From NCBI GenBank assembly GCA_013397935.1, contig VZRN01004184.1:1440681-1504680 (forward strand): 64,000 nt of DNA, read 5' to 3'. The position numbers and the translations under genes were made by a program. The notes under the pieces are model-generated. The model did not search any database. It worked only from the letters and a program-made list of their open reading frames with translations, and was not told the origin of the DNA. The stretch is from Dasyornis broadbenti (lineage: Eukaryota; Chordata; Aves; Passeriformes; Dasyornithidae). Numbering within the stretch: position 1 is the stretch's first letter; each line of letters begins with the position of its first letter. Shown here one piece after another: positions 51,701 to 64,000 of this stretch.

Positions 51701-54700
51701 ATCAAATGACTGCCTATATTTTCTGTCTATTAAGTGTTTCTTTTCTGCCCAAGAAGTAGTCAAAGACCCAGGGCACGCTGAATTCTAACCACTGATTTTT
51801 GGAGGAAGGCACTGATTTATGTTATTTATCTCTCAGAAACACAGGACAGATTATCTTCCAGAGAAATGTAGACCTGTTGGCTAAATCTTTCCAACCACAA
51901 CTTCCAGTGGAAGACTAAACCCGAGATCTAAGATTGCATCTTTTCCTATAAAAACCACAGTGATCATAAAACATTTGTGGCATGAGTTAATTATGCCTTC
52001 CAGGACCATGAAAGAATACCCAACAAAGGGGCTTTCATATGTCTCTGATGAAGGTACTGTGAAAGTCTATTAAGAAAGGCACTGCATATCTTATAGCTAA
52101 AAACAATTAAGTATATCAGAACACCTACAGAACTACAAGTAGAAATGATCCAAACAAGCAAAACCCGATCACTTTTGTCACAAGTTCCACAAAAAAGAAG
52201 TCATGTTACACATGGAATGGTAAAAATCTGACGTGGTAATGTGGATTGTACTTACACAAAATTTATTTAGAAAGAGAAGTTTCTTCACAGGCATTACCAC
52301 ACACTATGAATCTCCTATAATCATACCCTGCTTGCTATTTAATTGAAACAGAGTGATTTAAAGCCTTTGCAGCAAATCTTTTATTATCACTTTTCATGTA
52401 ATTCTTCCAACAGGTAATTGGAGCACTAATTTGTTTAATTACTTCAGGTGTTTTGTATCTCAGAATGCACAGTATCTCCCTGTACAGAAAGGAGAATTAG
52501 AATAATGTCTGCACTTCGTTTTTGTCATCTGGGACCTCACAGTTTACTGTAATGTCTGCATGCCTGACTTTTTTAGAAAAAATACATTAGATTTTCTTAA
52601 TTCATTTGCTTCCTTCTTTCATTAGTAGAAGAGAAATCTTGCTCTGTGATCTAAATTTTATGAACTGCTTTTCCTGGTGAAAAAAAGTATTTCATCTTCT
52701 AGGTCACTTATCTCCTCTAAATTTGCCTTATTTATCACTTACTCAAAGTCATGCCTAGTGTCTCATACCTACAAAGTCTTCTGATTTCAGAAACCATGAA
52801 GATGAATCTCAGTTTCATTTTTAAAATGCTATTTTTGCTGCTTTATCCTTGTGAGGACAGCCTTGTAAATGTAGATTGGCATAAGCCACTTACTAGGATT
52901 AAACAAGTTAAAGCAAGTAAGTTTCATTTCTGCATTAAAGGGTTGAGTGGTGGTCTGGCAACATGAAAGATCTAGTCTAATATACACTGCAAAGCAAACC
53001 TTCTTCTTATACATTCTATTCCATATTTTTGTATTTATCTCCCCCAAGGCATCAGCAAAACTTTTCAGCAATGACTGCATCAAGATCAAGGGTTCCTTAA
53101 AAAAGTTATGGGTAAAAGGTATTGGTTTCTTCCCAGCTGCTCTTTCTTAGTTTCTTCTAAGGAAAACTTCAGCTTTCAGTAATAGGTGGCTCACTCTTGC
53201 ACATGAACGGAAAAGTTAAATTTTCCTAAGCCTTTTTACAGTTCTTTAAAGAGAGTTACAATTTTAAGGTCTTAAACAGAAACAATCCTATTCCACATGC
53301 TTAATGCAAAAGGTTTCAGAACCTCCCGCAGAAAAAGTTTGATTAAGGATTCTTAGTGTGGTTCTGTTCTGGTCTTCAGTCTGATACTCTCAGAAGAAGG
53401 ACCATTTAATTGTGTTATTTTTTTTTCCCCCTCAACACTTTCTGAATTAATCTTAATTCTTTCTCTTGTTTCTTTTTCATTTATAAGTTTTATAGCACTA
53501 ACATATTCACTGTCTTGCCTTGCATTTTTCTGTAAAACTGCCAGATTTTCTGCAAGGTCTGTCACTGATCTTAGACTAGAAGTTACATATGACCTTTGCT
53601 GTGGTCAGAAATATCTGACAGAACTTTTAATATCTGGGTGGAAAATGCCAGGTAGTGCAAATCTCACATCTTCCCAAGAGATTGAGAGAACTATTCTGCT
53701 GGCAGTGAATTTGTCTGCTGAATTTGTTTTGAATAAGTGTCATGGAGACATGCAATTATGACCGCTGTCAGTTCACTCTAAAATGTAGATATTTATGCTA
53801 CCTGAGCCAGAAGGTCTTGCAGCAATGTTGGTCATTCTCTCATCCCTGAATTACACCACTGAATGAGAGAAACATGTGGGGGAAAAAGCCTATACAAATA
53901 TCCAAGGAACAAACAGTTGGTGGTGTTAAACAAAAAAGCAGCTTGTCAACTAGAGAGCCCTGGACACTGGGGAATCATCAGGTTGTCCATAGTTTTCATA
54001 ACTAACTCTTCATTACACCTTTTCAAGTAGCTCCACTCCAAGATGTTTTAAGGCTATAGCTGTAGTAGCTCCAGCCAGAAATGCAGTCATGTGGCAAAAC
54101 TCCCATCAGCATAAATTTTGAACCAAGGATGGCAATATAAAGGGCCTTAATATCAACTTAAAGGTCAAGGAAACTTGGTCTAGTATAAAAAAATCAACAC
54201 TATAAAGCAAACGAAAAACATGGCTAGAATACACAAATGGATGGTCACTCAGCAGTTTAGGGGATAATAGCAGTGTAACTTTATCCCTGGGAAAACCATG
54301 GCAAACTAGGGGAGATGCATTGTGGAGCAGATTAGTGTGTGCTTGTGAAGAGCTGGATTTCTGAATTCAAATGCAGTTGGACAGACTTTGTAGCCTGATA
54401 CTTCTACTCTAGCTGATGACGCCTCTTCCTCATCAATGTTATCCACACCCACAGTTTTAAAATAAATACAGTTTTGATTAACACCTACCACATAAATCCA
54501 TTTGTTTTTTGGCTAGCATGAATGTAAATGGAGCAAAAATCCTTAGAAAGGGACTGAATGGAGTGGAATAAAGTAGTTGTATAGGCTAACTGGCTCCCCT
54601 TGGGAATTTCTTGCACTTCCTATCTTCTACAGTATTTTTGTAAGCACAGAATGGCGGTCTTGCAGACCCTTAAAGATCAGGCAACTCACCAAAGGGCTCA

Positions 54701-55371
54701 CACAAGTAAGAGTTTTTGCGACTGAGCTCATAATTTCTAATAGCAAATACATTAGGATTTTGTAAGCTCGAAAAGGCTTGTGAGACTAATAATCCGTAAA
54801 GCCTATTAAGCTATTAAGGTAACCAAATAAAGCATCTGCATTTTGATCTGTCTCCAATCTAAATGCTCAGCATGAAGCCTCCTTAGTGATATAAAGAAGG
54901 CTGAAGAAATCATTCTTTATAAGACAATTTTTCTGTTTCAGCTTCTGTTAGAAAAGAATACAAATCCCAGAAACTTTTTCCACTCTTACAACGTTATGTA
55001 AGTGTCATGCTTTAGTATTTGAAAATGTCTTCCCTGTTAAAAGGATTTTTCATTCATTAAGACAAAGGACGAAATAGACTGGTTCCTTTAGCCTATTTAT
55101 ATTTTCACTTGTTTGTCCTATTTCACCTGCTGCAAAATGTATCAGACACACTACTCCCGTGGCCATCTCTGCTCTACTTGTGACTACTGCTTCACATCCT
55201 TTGCTAGATGCTCTCCACAAGCATTGTTTCCTTTTTATTCTTCTCACTTTCATTCAGAATCTGCTTAAAGACAACTTTCTATGCTCATCATAACAGGCAA
55301 GTTCAACAAAACTAAATTAAACGGAACTTTTTAGTTAATGTTCTTTGGAGGTTGCCATTTTGCATCCTAGC

Positions 55372-55394
55372 TTTTTTTTTTTTTTTTTTTTTTT
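55372..55394. repeat. T23 homopolymer
   Basis: Twenty-three consecutive T on the plus strand, in the partial intron, with no transposon body recognisable beside it. Confidence 0.95.
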
Positions 55395-58300
55395 AATTCA
55401 GTGAAGTGTTAAGGTCCTCAGCCTTTGCCTTCTTTTGGTACATCAAGTAGGGCCAATCAGACAGTATAGCTAGCTTAGACTATATTTCTTACAATTTTTT
55501 ATTGAGTGTCATGTGGTAACATCACAAGCAGTAATAAGCAAATAGGTGCATATTTGCTACCCTCAACAGCAGTCTGTTTAATTTATGTTGAAAACCTAGC
55601 TTTCATGCCTCTGAATGAAAATGATTTAGAGTACAGGTTTTATAAACGGGAAATTGTATTCTCAGATACGAGATTTCATACACATACCTCAAATTAATCA
55701 TAATCAAATGGCAGGAAAAATGGAAATGTATTCATCACTGCAATACCACTCATTAATTTCTGCATTCATGGCAGAAATATGTTTGGTATTTCTCATCTCC
55801 AAAACTTTACTATTCCAGACTCACAGAAATGTCATTCTTTTGTCCTTTTAGTAAATGTGGTTAAAATTAAGCCATTCAGTAAAATTACGTACTGTTTCTC
55901 ACTTAATTGCTAAGTCCTCATTTTGGCAAACTATTTCTTTACATTTCCTTTAATTTTAACTGCCTTTCCTTTTCCAGCTCTGGGAAAGTTTAACTTCCAA
56001 GACCATATGCAATTACAATCCAAAAATAACAATTAGAAAGGCTTTACAGATAAGTCAACCAAACAATACTATACTGATTATGACTGGAAATAAAAAAGAT
56101 GAGTCTGTTTCCATGGTAAAATGTAACTACTATATTAGACATGTGCACTGAAGCAATAAACAGAACCTGCAGTGAAGTCATCTTCTGTCTGACTCCAACA
56201 ACAGGCAGGGTTTGATCTTCTCAAGTAATGCTGATTTTCTTATTTGTCTCTTTACTTTATTCATGCCAGTTGATATTGCAGCAATACACCATGTCAAATG
56301 AAGGTACGTGTCAGGAAGTCTTAGATGACAAAGACTAGTGGTTCAGAAAGTTTGGAGGATGAATTGAGTGGACACAAAAATAATCCCTTCACCACCTTTA
56401 TAATTTTTTATTGTCAACAAATAGTGCTAACCATCTGCACATTTGAGCAGTACTCAGAAAAGTGAACATGGTGAGTTTGCATTTCTAGAGAATATATTAT
56501 AAACACTTGTTAAGCCATACAATTAGATGGTTTTCATTTTTTTCAGGTATAGATAGTCCAGGTTTGGTCAATGACACAAAATTAATAAAAAGGATTTTTA
56601 CAGTGCAAACTAAAATAAAGTACCCATATCCCAACACCAAGCCTTTGATTTGTTCAGTCAGAGAGCTTGCAGGAGGAAAGATTGTAATACTGACATTTCA
56701 GTAATTTCATTTATTTTAAGCCTTATGCAAGTAACTGTAATGATCGTGTGTTTATTTTACAAAGTATTTTTGAAAGACTGAAAACCACTAAGGGTTAAAA
56801 CCAAACTTCTACCGATTTTAATGCCTTTAGTTGTCTCTCTCTACAAAAGAAAATCCCTTTATTTCTCTCTGAAAGACAGCTACATTTCACTGTAAAACAA
56901 CACAATAATTTGAGACAGAGAGAGGCCAAGAAACCTCTTGGGAAAACCAGGGCTATTTGGTCTATATTAAATATTTATTGAAGAGTCTGACGGTTTTCTT
57001 TATTTTTATTTACATTGACACACACTGTTGTAGTGTGTTGACACATGGCTTCTGTGGTTCACCTGCATTTCACACGTCTGTCAAGTGGCTTGGGAAGTAC
57101 TTTACATCTATTTTACAGTATTCCTCATCCCAAATATTTTTCTGGATAACACTGAATGTGAATTGCTCCTTCCAGACTTATATTATTGAAATATTTTTAT
57201 ATAAATCCCGGGAAGACTAAGCCAAATCTCAGTGGAAGCCCATATCCACCCTGTGATTAATGAGGTTTCTTTCCTTGCTGTGCACTGATTCTCACATCAT
57301 CCCTGGTACAGCTACACTCAAAGAAAGGCAGGAGTCACATAATTCCTGAGGACTTCTACTTGTTGTGTCCTGTCCTACATCTAAATACAATGATGCCTAT
57401 GTAGATCACCAGATTAGACCAACATACAAGAAATTTTGCTAAGGTTCTTTTACTGCAGTTGATTATAAACCACTGAAACGAGAGCAAGAGTAGTCCCCTG
57501 TGGACAGGGGTCGAACACTGACGTGCTGCTGAAGGGGAATAGCAGGGTTAGTGAGGAAAACTGAAAACTGTTTCTACAGTCCTTTCAAGGAACCACAGAA
57601 ACAATGATGAAATCTCACTTCCATCTGTATGTGGATTTTGCTGTGCCTGAAAAATTAGATAAGGTCTAAGTATTCTGTACAAATATATTTCCTTCATATG
57701 GAATAAAATTAGTAGTGGACTTAAGTCGCATTTAAATATAAGATCCTTAGGCTATCCAAATCACTCTTACCAGAGGTGCTTTACAGTCAGCTTAGATCAG
57801 ATGTGCTGTCCGTTATGCAAATGGAAAGGATAATCGGGATCTGGCATTTGACCAGACAAATTTGTGACATCTCTTTCCTCCCTGTGATTTGCTGGGACAG
57901 AGCTGGGGCATAACTTTGCCTGGCAAAAGGGAGGGAACAAGACCTTGCTTTCATTTCTTCTGTTGGAACAAGGATGCATTTATCCCTGGACACTTCCTGT
58001 GTGCACTTGCATAGGTGTCTGGGTACTACAGCACTTTTCTCTTAAAAGCCTTGAAACTCATTCACATACTTTTGAAAGAGAAAAATTATTCCCATGTGAG
58101 AATATCCATTTCTTTCAGCCTTATGTATCTAGATTTCTGGTCTGCAGGGAGATAAGGGAGCCTAATGTAGCTCCATAATAGGAAAAGCATCATTACCTCA
58201 TATATCCACGTTTTATTTAAACAATGCTAATTCACAAGTTTACTTAGATGTCAGACAACTGTGCACCAGAGGAACTCCATTCAACTCAATAAAGCAGCCC

Positions 58301-61300
58301 CAGATTTGCCACATGATAAGTTACACAACTTGGCTCAGTACACCATATCTTACTCATTTGCTTTAAAAAGGGGGTGCTTTACCTGCCAGTCTATACATTT
58401 TGGTCAGAGCTGTTTACAAGTGAAAGCACGGACACAGATTTGTCAGCTGGGGAAGTGGTCAGACAAAGCCCTAAAGAGGCTGCAAGGAGGGCAGCAACAG
58501 CACTTCATACCAGTGCTTTGTAGGTTTGCCTTTCAGCATTTCCTTCATTCTGGGCAGGTAAACGATCTCAGTTATGCACAATAAGGAAGAGCTAGAAAGA
58601 AATGTGAAACCTAACAAAGAAGGCATCAACTTCTTGACTAGATTTAGATCTTGTTTTCCTATTTCTAGACCGAAAATGGAAAAACATTCTTTATACTGAG
58701 GCTGAATTCTTGGTTTAAATGCTGGTACAGGTCCACACAGCACCAGTTAGGGCTTCTAAATCTTGTATGTCCTATCACTTCTCAACCTTTAAAAGCAAAG
58801 GAGGGACAGAATTTCTACACTTTTGAGGCAGAAAATGGCCCTACAAGCTACTGAAAGCTTTCATATTACAGTCTGTAAGTACCTATGCGGGTGCCTATGT
58901 AGAATCTGTATATGGATTTATTCAATTCTTTAAAATACAGAGTGAAAAATAGTATTGATCCAATGATAAGCATTGCTATGTGAGGCAATATGGTTATATT
59001 CCTCTAAGGCAGGGGCTGATCTAAGCTCTTCTTCATTTGCCAATAATTGGAAGGTTTAAAAAGATTCTCTAGCTACTTTTTCTAGTCCTGCAAGGACAAT
59101 GGTGACCTAAAGTAGGAGAATGTTGGCTTTATTGAGAGCTTTATTGTTTATTAAGACAGGTAAGATTTGGATGACCTTGGCAGTCCTAGCAGAAGTGGCG
59201 AAGAAAAGAGAACAGAGATATTTACCAGTGCTTCTTGTCACAGATCTATCAGAATACAATAAAACATTAATACCGATATCATGCAATGTTAGTTGAACTT
59301 AAAACCAAATCTGCCTTCTGCCTACAACTGGCAAATTCTTTTTCCCTTGTGCAGGTTCTGCAGCCCTGCAGAATGTGTGCTCCAGATGCTGAAAACTAAG
59401 GGGTGTATTTTGAAACTGAAAATCTTATTAAGTGTATCTTTGATCCCACTAAAATGTGTGCTTAAGAACCTTTGTGAAGCCGGTCCTCAATGAATATGCA
59501 GCTTTTGATTAGCCACAGAAAATACTAAAAGAACAAGAGCAACCTGCCAAGAGATAAAATTATCTTCTCTGTGATTATTTTCCTTCTAGAGAGGGTTGCA
59601 CCATTGCTGCACATTTAGAACAAACTACAGCGTTATAAATTCCTACAAATAAGCACTATGTACTGACACCAAAAGGGTCATGTACTGTATGCACAGGTAC
59701 TTTGATGTACTGCATTACTGTTTGTTTCCCTGTTTGCAACATTAAGATAATAATACATACTTTTTGCGAAGTGATTGCCCATCACACACAGAAAATTCAA
59801 AGAATTAGCTAAATATTTGGTTTAATCATCCAGCATCTTCACTATTCCCTCGTTAATTGATAATTCTAATTCCATCTGCTTCTAATTAAATCCTATGAAT
59901 CTTGGGCAATATTTTTTGGTCAGCTTTGAAAACAAACCTACTATTTCTGTGTGATGCTCAGAATGTTTTTTATTGTTGTAATGCATATATAAATTTGAAG
60001 AAGAGATTCAAAGCATCACAGAAGTATTTTCAGAAATATTTACTTTTCATGCTATGAAATTTGCAAAACAAACATTCCTTTCAATACTGTAATGTATGTC
60101 AGCCCAGCAGTATGCATGCACCAACATGTTAACCTGTTGTATGCAAGGACCAAATCAATGTTAGCAGAATCATCGGCAGAGTGGTGAAATAAATGCATAA
60201 AACATTCTCCTAGCATTTACCAGAAGTTTATATGTATACTTTTCAATTACTAAAATGTGTATGCATTATCACATCTGTTTCTTGTTCTGCACAAATTACT
60301 ATATTCACAAGTGCATGCCTTTTGCATCTTCCAATTATTTGAGTGCTTCTTTGGCTTTACTTACCTATTTCAGGCCAAGAAAACACAAAAATGAAAGGTT
60401 ATTTATCTTTGTTTTGGTATGTTTTGTTTGAGTATGTATTTTATTCATTCTGCCAACATAGTGTAAGGCAGACTTACACCTTTATTCACCTGTCTTTTAT
60501 CATCTTCTGGTTTGTTAGATTTCATGACGAATGCTGAAGCTTAAGCAGTGTGTTTGGTAGTCTCAGTTATTTGACTGATGAGTTCTTTGTACTAATGGTG
60601 CACTGAAAATCAGTCCATGTCCTTCCCTGCATGTATTATAATACGGTTCTTACTGTGAGATGGCTCTTACTGTCTTTTTAAACACTGAACACTGACTAAA
60701 GTCTGTTCTTGTTTGATGAAAAAGTGCAGATGTTCCCCAGGCAAGAAAAGGTCAAAGAAAGAGATTGAATGTTGCCTTGAAAGAGATATACTCAGATTTT
60801 ACTGTTTTTCACTTAATTATTTAGTGACTGAGAAAGGGAGTGTATGAGTTAAGAGATGAGTTTGACATTTTTTATTATTTGTAAAGCTTTTGATAATTTC
60901 ACAGGACCTAATTCATAATCTTATAAAAAGTACATGTTGGTTACAAAGTACACAGCAGCAGCAACAACACCTATGAGAAGGCAATGGAAAAAAATCTGTT
61001 CATGCTGTCCTTAAACATTTTCTGAGGCAGAAAGCTGCAAATCAAGGTATATTGTCCCTGTTTCACTGCCAAATCATTTTTATGCCCTTCAGTAAGTACT
61101 GATGAAACCAAACCTGATTCTAATCAAATCTGTGAACTCAGTTGTTTTTTTTCTTTTTAAACACTGTTCAAATTCTACAAAATTATGATGGAATTCTTTA
61201 GCATGATTTCTAATGATGTTTTTGTGTACAGAAGAACTTCCCTGGCTTCAGAAGCTTGCTGTGAAAATAAGGATTGCCATCTAATTTCAGAATTCACAGA

Positions 61301-62250
61301 ATTCACAGTAAGTGAACAGTGAAAATCAGTGAAATTACATTGATAAGTAAACAACAAATTGTGTATTTTGCACAAATCTCTACAATTATGTCCATATACA
61401 GAAAGGTGTTTTATAAAGATATTCCATTATCTCAATTAAGCAGAACTTATCAAAACCTAGGGAATCACAGTTTATTAAGTAGCAACATAACTGTTGCAAG
61501 GAACTATCAGTAAGAAATGACAGAAAAGGAGAAAGGTCATATTCTGTCAAAGGATAATGATGAGCTACATACATTTTCACTGTGGAAAAGCTAAATGCTA
61601 GGATGTGCCAATAAAAGTGTTTCCAGTAGAGATTGACAGCCCTTCAAAAAGGCACTGACAAAGGCTCAACTGCAAGATGTTGAAGAGCTCTAGTCATATG
61701 CCAAGAGGAAATATGGGTTCTGACTAGGATGCGTGCTGGGAAGGACACGCCAGTGAACAGGAGAAGAGAGGAGACCTCCAAGTTTGATTTCTCTATATAG
61801 GAAAAATGGGAGAATGGGAACACAAAGGCATTTTCAAAATTTTATCAGGGAAACAAGGACAGAACAGAAGGTTGTAAGTTGGTCACAGAAACAATTAGTC
61901 TTGAAACAAGAAGAGGTTTGACATGTGGGAATGGTCGATTTCTGATCATTCACATTTGAATCTGCCTTTTCTTGTGGCTTTGGCAAGTATATACAAATGA
62001 TAGCAGGAAATAATTGCCTCTGATTACAAGCATCAGGGCAAAGAAGTCCACACCAGTGCTATGTTGTCAGGTTCTGCAACGAACACGTACAGCATATCCT
62101 GATGAAAAACTGGGAGGAGACTTGAATTTTAACAGGATTTATCAAAAGAGCATTTCATCCACTTGGTGATTATGTGCAAGTAACAGAATTCTCCTTCATT
62201 TTAATGGCTGATATTCATAGCAGAAAATTCAAAACATGTAAGTACACACT

Positions 62251-62383
62251 CCCCACTTACCCCCCTCCCCCCCTAAAAAACCCCACCAAAAACTACTCTT
62301 TGAATAAAGCATAATTTGTGGGTTTGCTTTGGTGGTGGTGGTGGTGATGGTGGTGGTGGTGGTGGTTCTTCTTCTTCTTCTTC
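62251..62383. repeat. C-run, GGT and TTC compound simple-repeat cluster
   Basis: C runs at 62251-62254, 62260-62265 and 62267-62273 give closely spaced G runs of four, six and seven in gene sense. About 60 bp further on there are GGT units (62331-62366, one GAT interruption) followed directly by six TTC units (62366-62383). The G runs on the transcribed-sense strand could form a quadruplex. Confidence 0.9.
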
Positions 62384-63191
62384 CAACATTTTATTTTAAG
62401 AAAAAAAAATAAATCTTCTGAATTGTCTTCTAGTCAACACAACTCACTGGTGAGTCATCACTTCAACAGTTGTCAGACTTCTGCAGAATCATGGTAGGAT
62501 GAGATCTTGTCACTGTGCTCCACTTAAAACATGGTAATGGGGAAGAGAAGATTGAAAAACTGGGGTAAACTATTTCCCAGGAAGGAACTCTGGACAGAAG
62601 GGGTATTTTAGAAAGTTTTGTAGTCACCTACAAAAAAAAAATCTCAATGAGAGAAAATGAGCAGATTTTTGCTCATGTGTCACTTTGAGAAATCTACTTA
62701 TTTTCATAATGGAAGAGCAAGAAGGTTCATACAATTGCTTTCTCTGTGTACACGAAATGAAAATTTCGGAACAAAAACGTCTGCAGATTTTTACTATAGT
62801 CAGAACAACCATGAGCAAATTAGAATTAGATGTGAAGTGGCAATTCAAGTTAATTCAAGATTATATGTAATTTCATGTCTACCACGTTGGGATATTTTGT
62901 GTTTAAGCCATGGAAGTTAGCAACTTTTGCAAGGACTCAGCAGGGGGCTATGATACTTAGGAAGAATGTAGCTATTAATTTGAATGCAAAGTGACCACAG
63001 TGATACGATATACTTTCATTTGAAATAATGACCTTCAAATACAAATTTTAAAAAAAGCATTTTACAACATTTTTGAGCATGAGAATGTTTACGTAACCCT
63101 TCAGCTGAAAGTCTGATGTAGCAATCCCTTATCCCTGACATAATACACAAGCAGTGGTGTACTGCTGTCTATGGTTTTAAAAAAAGTTACC

Positions 63192-63231
63192 AAAGCTCAA
63201 AAAAAAAAAAAAAAAAAAAAGAAAAAGCTCA
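63192..63231. repeat. A22 run flanked by AAAGCTCA direct repeats
   Basis: AAAGCTCA (63192-63199) precedes a run of A (63199-63220), then G and A bases, then AAAGCTCA again (63224-63231). The layout resembles a poly(A) insertion with target duplication but no body, or slippage beside a short repeat. Confidence 0.8.
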
Positions 63232-63984
63232 TAAACCCCCATTTAGTTATAATGAGTTAGTTTTATCTAATTTTATGAAACAGCAAAACCACTAATGCTA
63301 AAGCATGCAAGCAACTAATACTTAACTGAATATAAGGTGTTTTAAGTCCAAGTGATGCTGAGAAAATGTACCTTAAAACAGTGCTAAAAGATGAAGATGC
63401 CACCATTTCCTCATTTTTCCCCCCCATTTAAAAATGCTGCCACCACCACCAACCTCGATTTCCTGCTGCAAAGCAAGCAGTCAGTGCACTGTTCTGAGTC
63501 ATACCACTGGGTTCTGGCAGGCATCAAACTGTGGAAACCGGATGATATTTAAAACTACAAAAGCTCAGGTTCCTTAAGGAGCCTGGGTGGCTGAAGACAC
63601 CTCAAAGCCATTGTTCCATTTCGCCGTGCACAACACGCACCTTAAACTCCTTCATGAACACTTCTGCAGTCTAATCCATGGGTGCTAACGATTTAAGAAG
63701 TAGACAGGCAAAGAAACTGACTCAGAAACCTTCCTATCTCTGCCCCCTTCCCCCCAAACAAAACAACAAACCCTCTTTCACTTTTCACTAAAACTTTTGA
63801 TAAGGAAGAATTTTAAACCTTTAGGAATGGGAGCAATGAAAGTTCAAGAAGGTGCAGCTTTTGGAAAAACTGCACATGTGATATGAAATTCCAGAAGAGA
63901 CTATTCCTTTTTCTATTGGCCAAATGTTCTTCTGTCCCAGTCCACTTCTTCAGAGACTGTTCTCTTAGGTCTTATCTCTCAGGC

Positions 63985-64000
63985 AAAAAAAAAAAAAAAA
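63985..64000. repeat. A homopolymer cut by the window edge
   Basis: At least sixteen A reach the end of the window. No polyadenylation signal or recognisable retrocopy lies just upstream. Confidence 0.9.

Larger units (their letters stand above)
39478..64000 (-). other. SLC24A2: SLC24A2 intron (partial, runs off right edge), at least 24.5 kb
   Basis: I searched this stretch on the minus strand for the preceding NCKX2 exons (end of the first membrane half, MKFN region, first alpha repeat) and found none, so it appears to be one long intron. It contains the 59-bp inverted-repeat element (46376-46434), a CR1 fragment (48345-48725), T and A homopolymers, and a C-run/GGT/TTC compound repeat near 62.3 kb. 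An A-rich patch lies at 40.45-40.75 kb. Slightly GC-richer patches at about 45.5-45.75 and 50.82-50.99 kb have no clear identity. Confidence 0.75.

Noticed and set aside
57495..57510. CCCCTG-TGGA-CAGGGG hairpin
   Set aside because: A 6-bp stem alone is common by chance, and nothing nearby suggests a terminator, tRNA or microRNA.
58261..58584. 107-codon plus-strand open frame
   Set aside because: No recognisable domain or splice context and no initiation context worth naming; consistent with chance in AT-rich intron.
39478..64000. Search for the upstream SLC24A2 exons (first membrane half, alpha-1 repeat)
   Set aside because: No minus-strand segment with the expected hydrophobic or MKFN-like sequence and splice sites was found, so they should lie beyond the right edge.
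63231..64000. Possible processed retrocopy ending in the terminal A run
   Set aside because: No AATAAA near the A run, no open frame with homology, and the A run is cut by the window edge.
1..64000. CRISPR arrays, bacterial operons, prophage or plasmid features
   Set aside because: The spliced exons, CR1 elements and base composition show a vertebrate nuclear genome; no regularly spaced repeats are present.

Overview
The window is most likely from a bird. It is AT-rich and intron-like, and it carries several CR1 LINE retrotransposon copies with the bird-type 3' end: short ATTCTGTG/ATTCTATG repeats and no poly(A) tail. Six short exons on the minus strand together encode part of SLC24A2 (NCKX2), the K+-dependent Na+/Ca2+ exchanger. 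Human SLC24A2 lies on 9p, and most of human 9p corresponds to the avian Z chromosome, so a Z location is likely; this is inferred, not seen.

Gene layout, in transcription order from right to left: a partial upstream intron (39478-64000); a 39-nt exon (39439-39477); a 109-nt exon (38289-38397); a 51-nt exon (22849-22899); a 96-nt exon (15571-15666); an 89-nt exon (14204-14292); a 129-nt exon (777-905); and a partial downstream intron (1-776). The exons join into one open frame of 171 codons. They encode most of the large cytoplasmic loop of the exchanger and the start of the second membrane half. The two ion-binding alpha-repeat regions lie outside the window on either side. The 51-nt exon matches the 17-residue segment known to be optional in mammalian NCKX2. 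It is phase-symmetric, has a poor polypyrimidine tract, and is followed by a TGCATG (RBFOX-type) motif in the intron.

The rest is intronic. It holds a long minus-strand CR1 (about 4193 to at least 7530) interrupted by a roughly 65-bp CR1 3'-end fragment; smaller CR1 copies near 8.3, 15.9-17.3, 25.3-26.6, 31.2-31.8 and 48.3-48.7 kb; a 59-bp element with perfect 12-bp terminal inverted repeats and a 5-bp target duplication (46376-46434); several microsatellites and homopolymers; and two single N positions. One N separates two near-identical 119/120-bp blocks inside a CR1 copy, which suggests an assembly join.

I see no second protein-coding gene, RNA gene or CRISPR array. The most interesting features are the regulatory layout around the 51-nt exon and the minimal inverted-repeat element. 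No wholly new system is evident.
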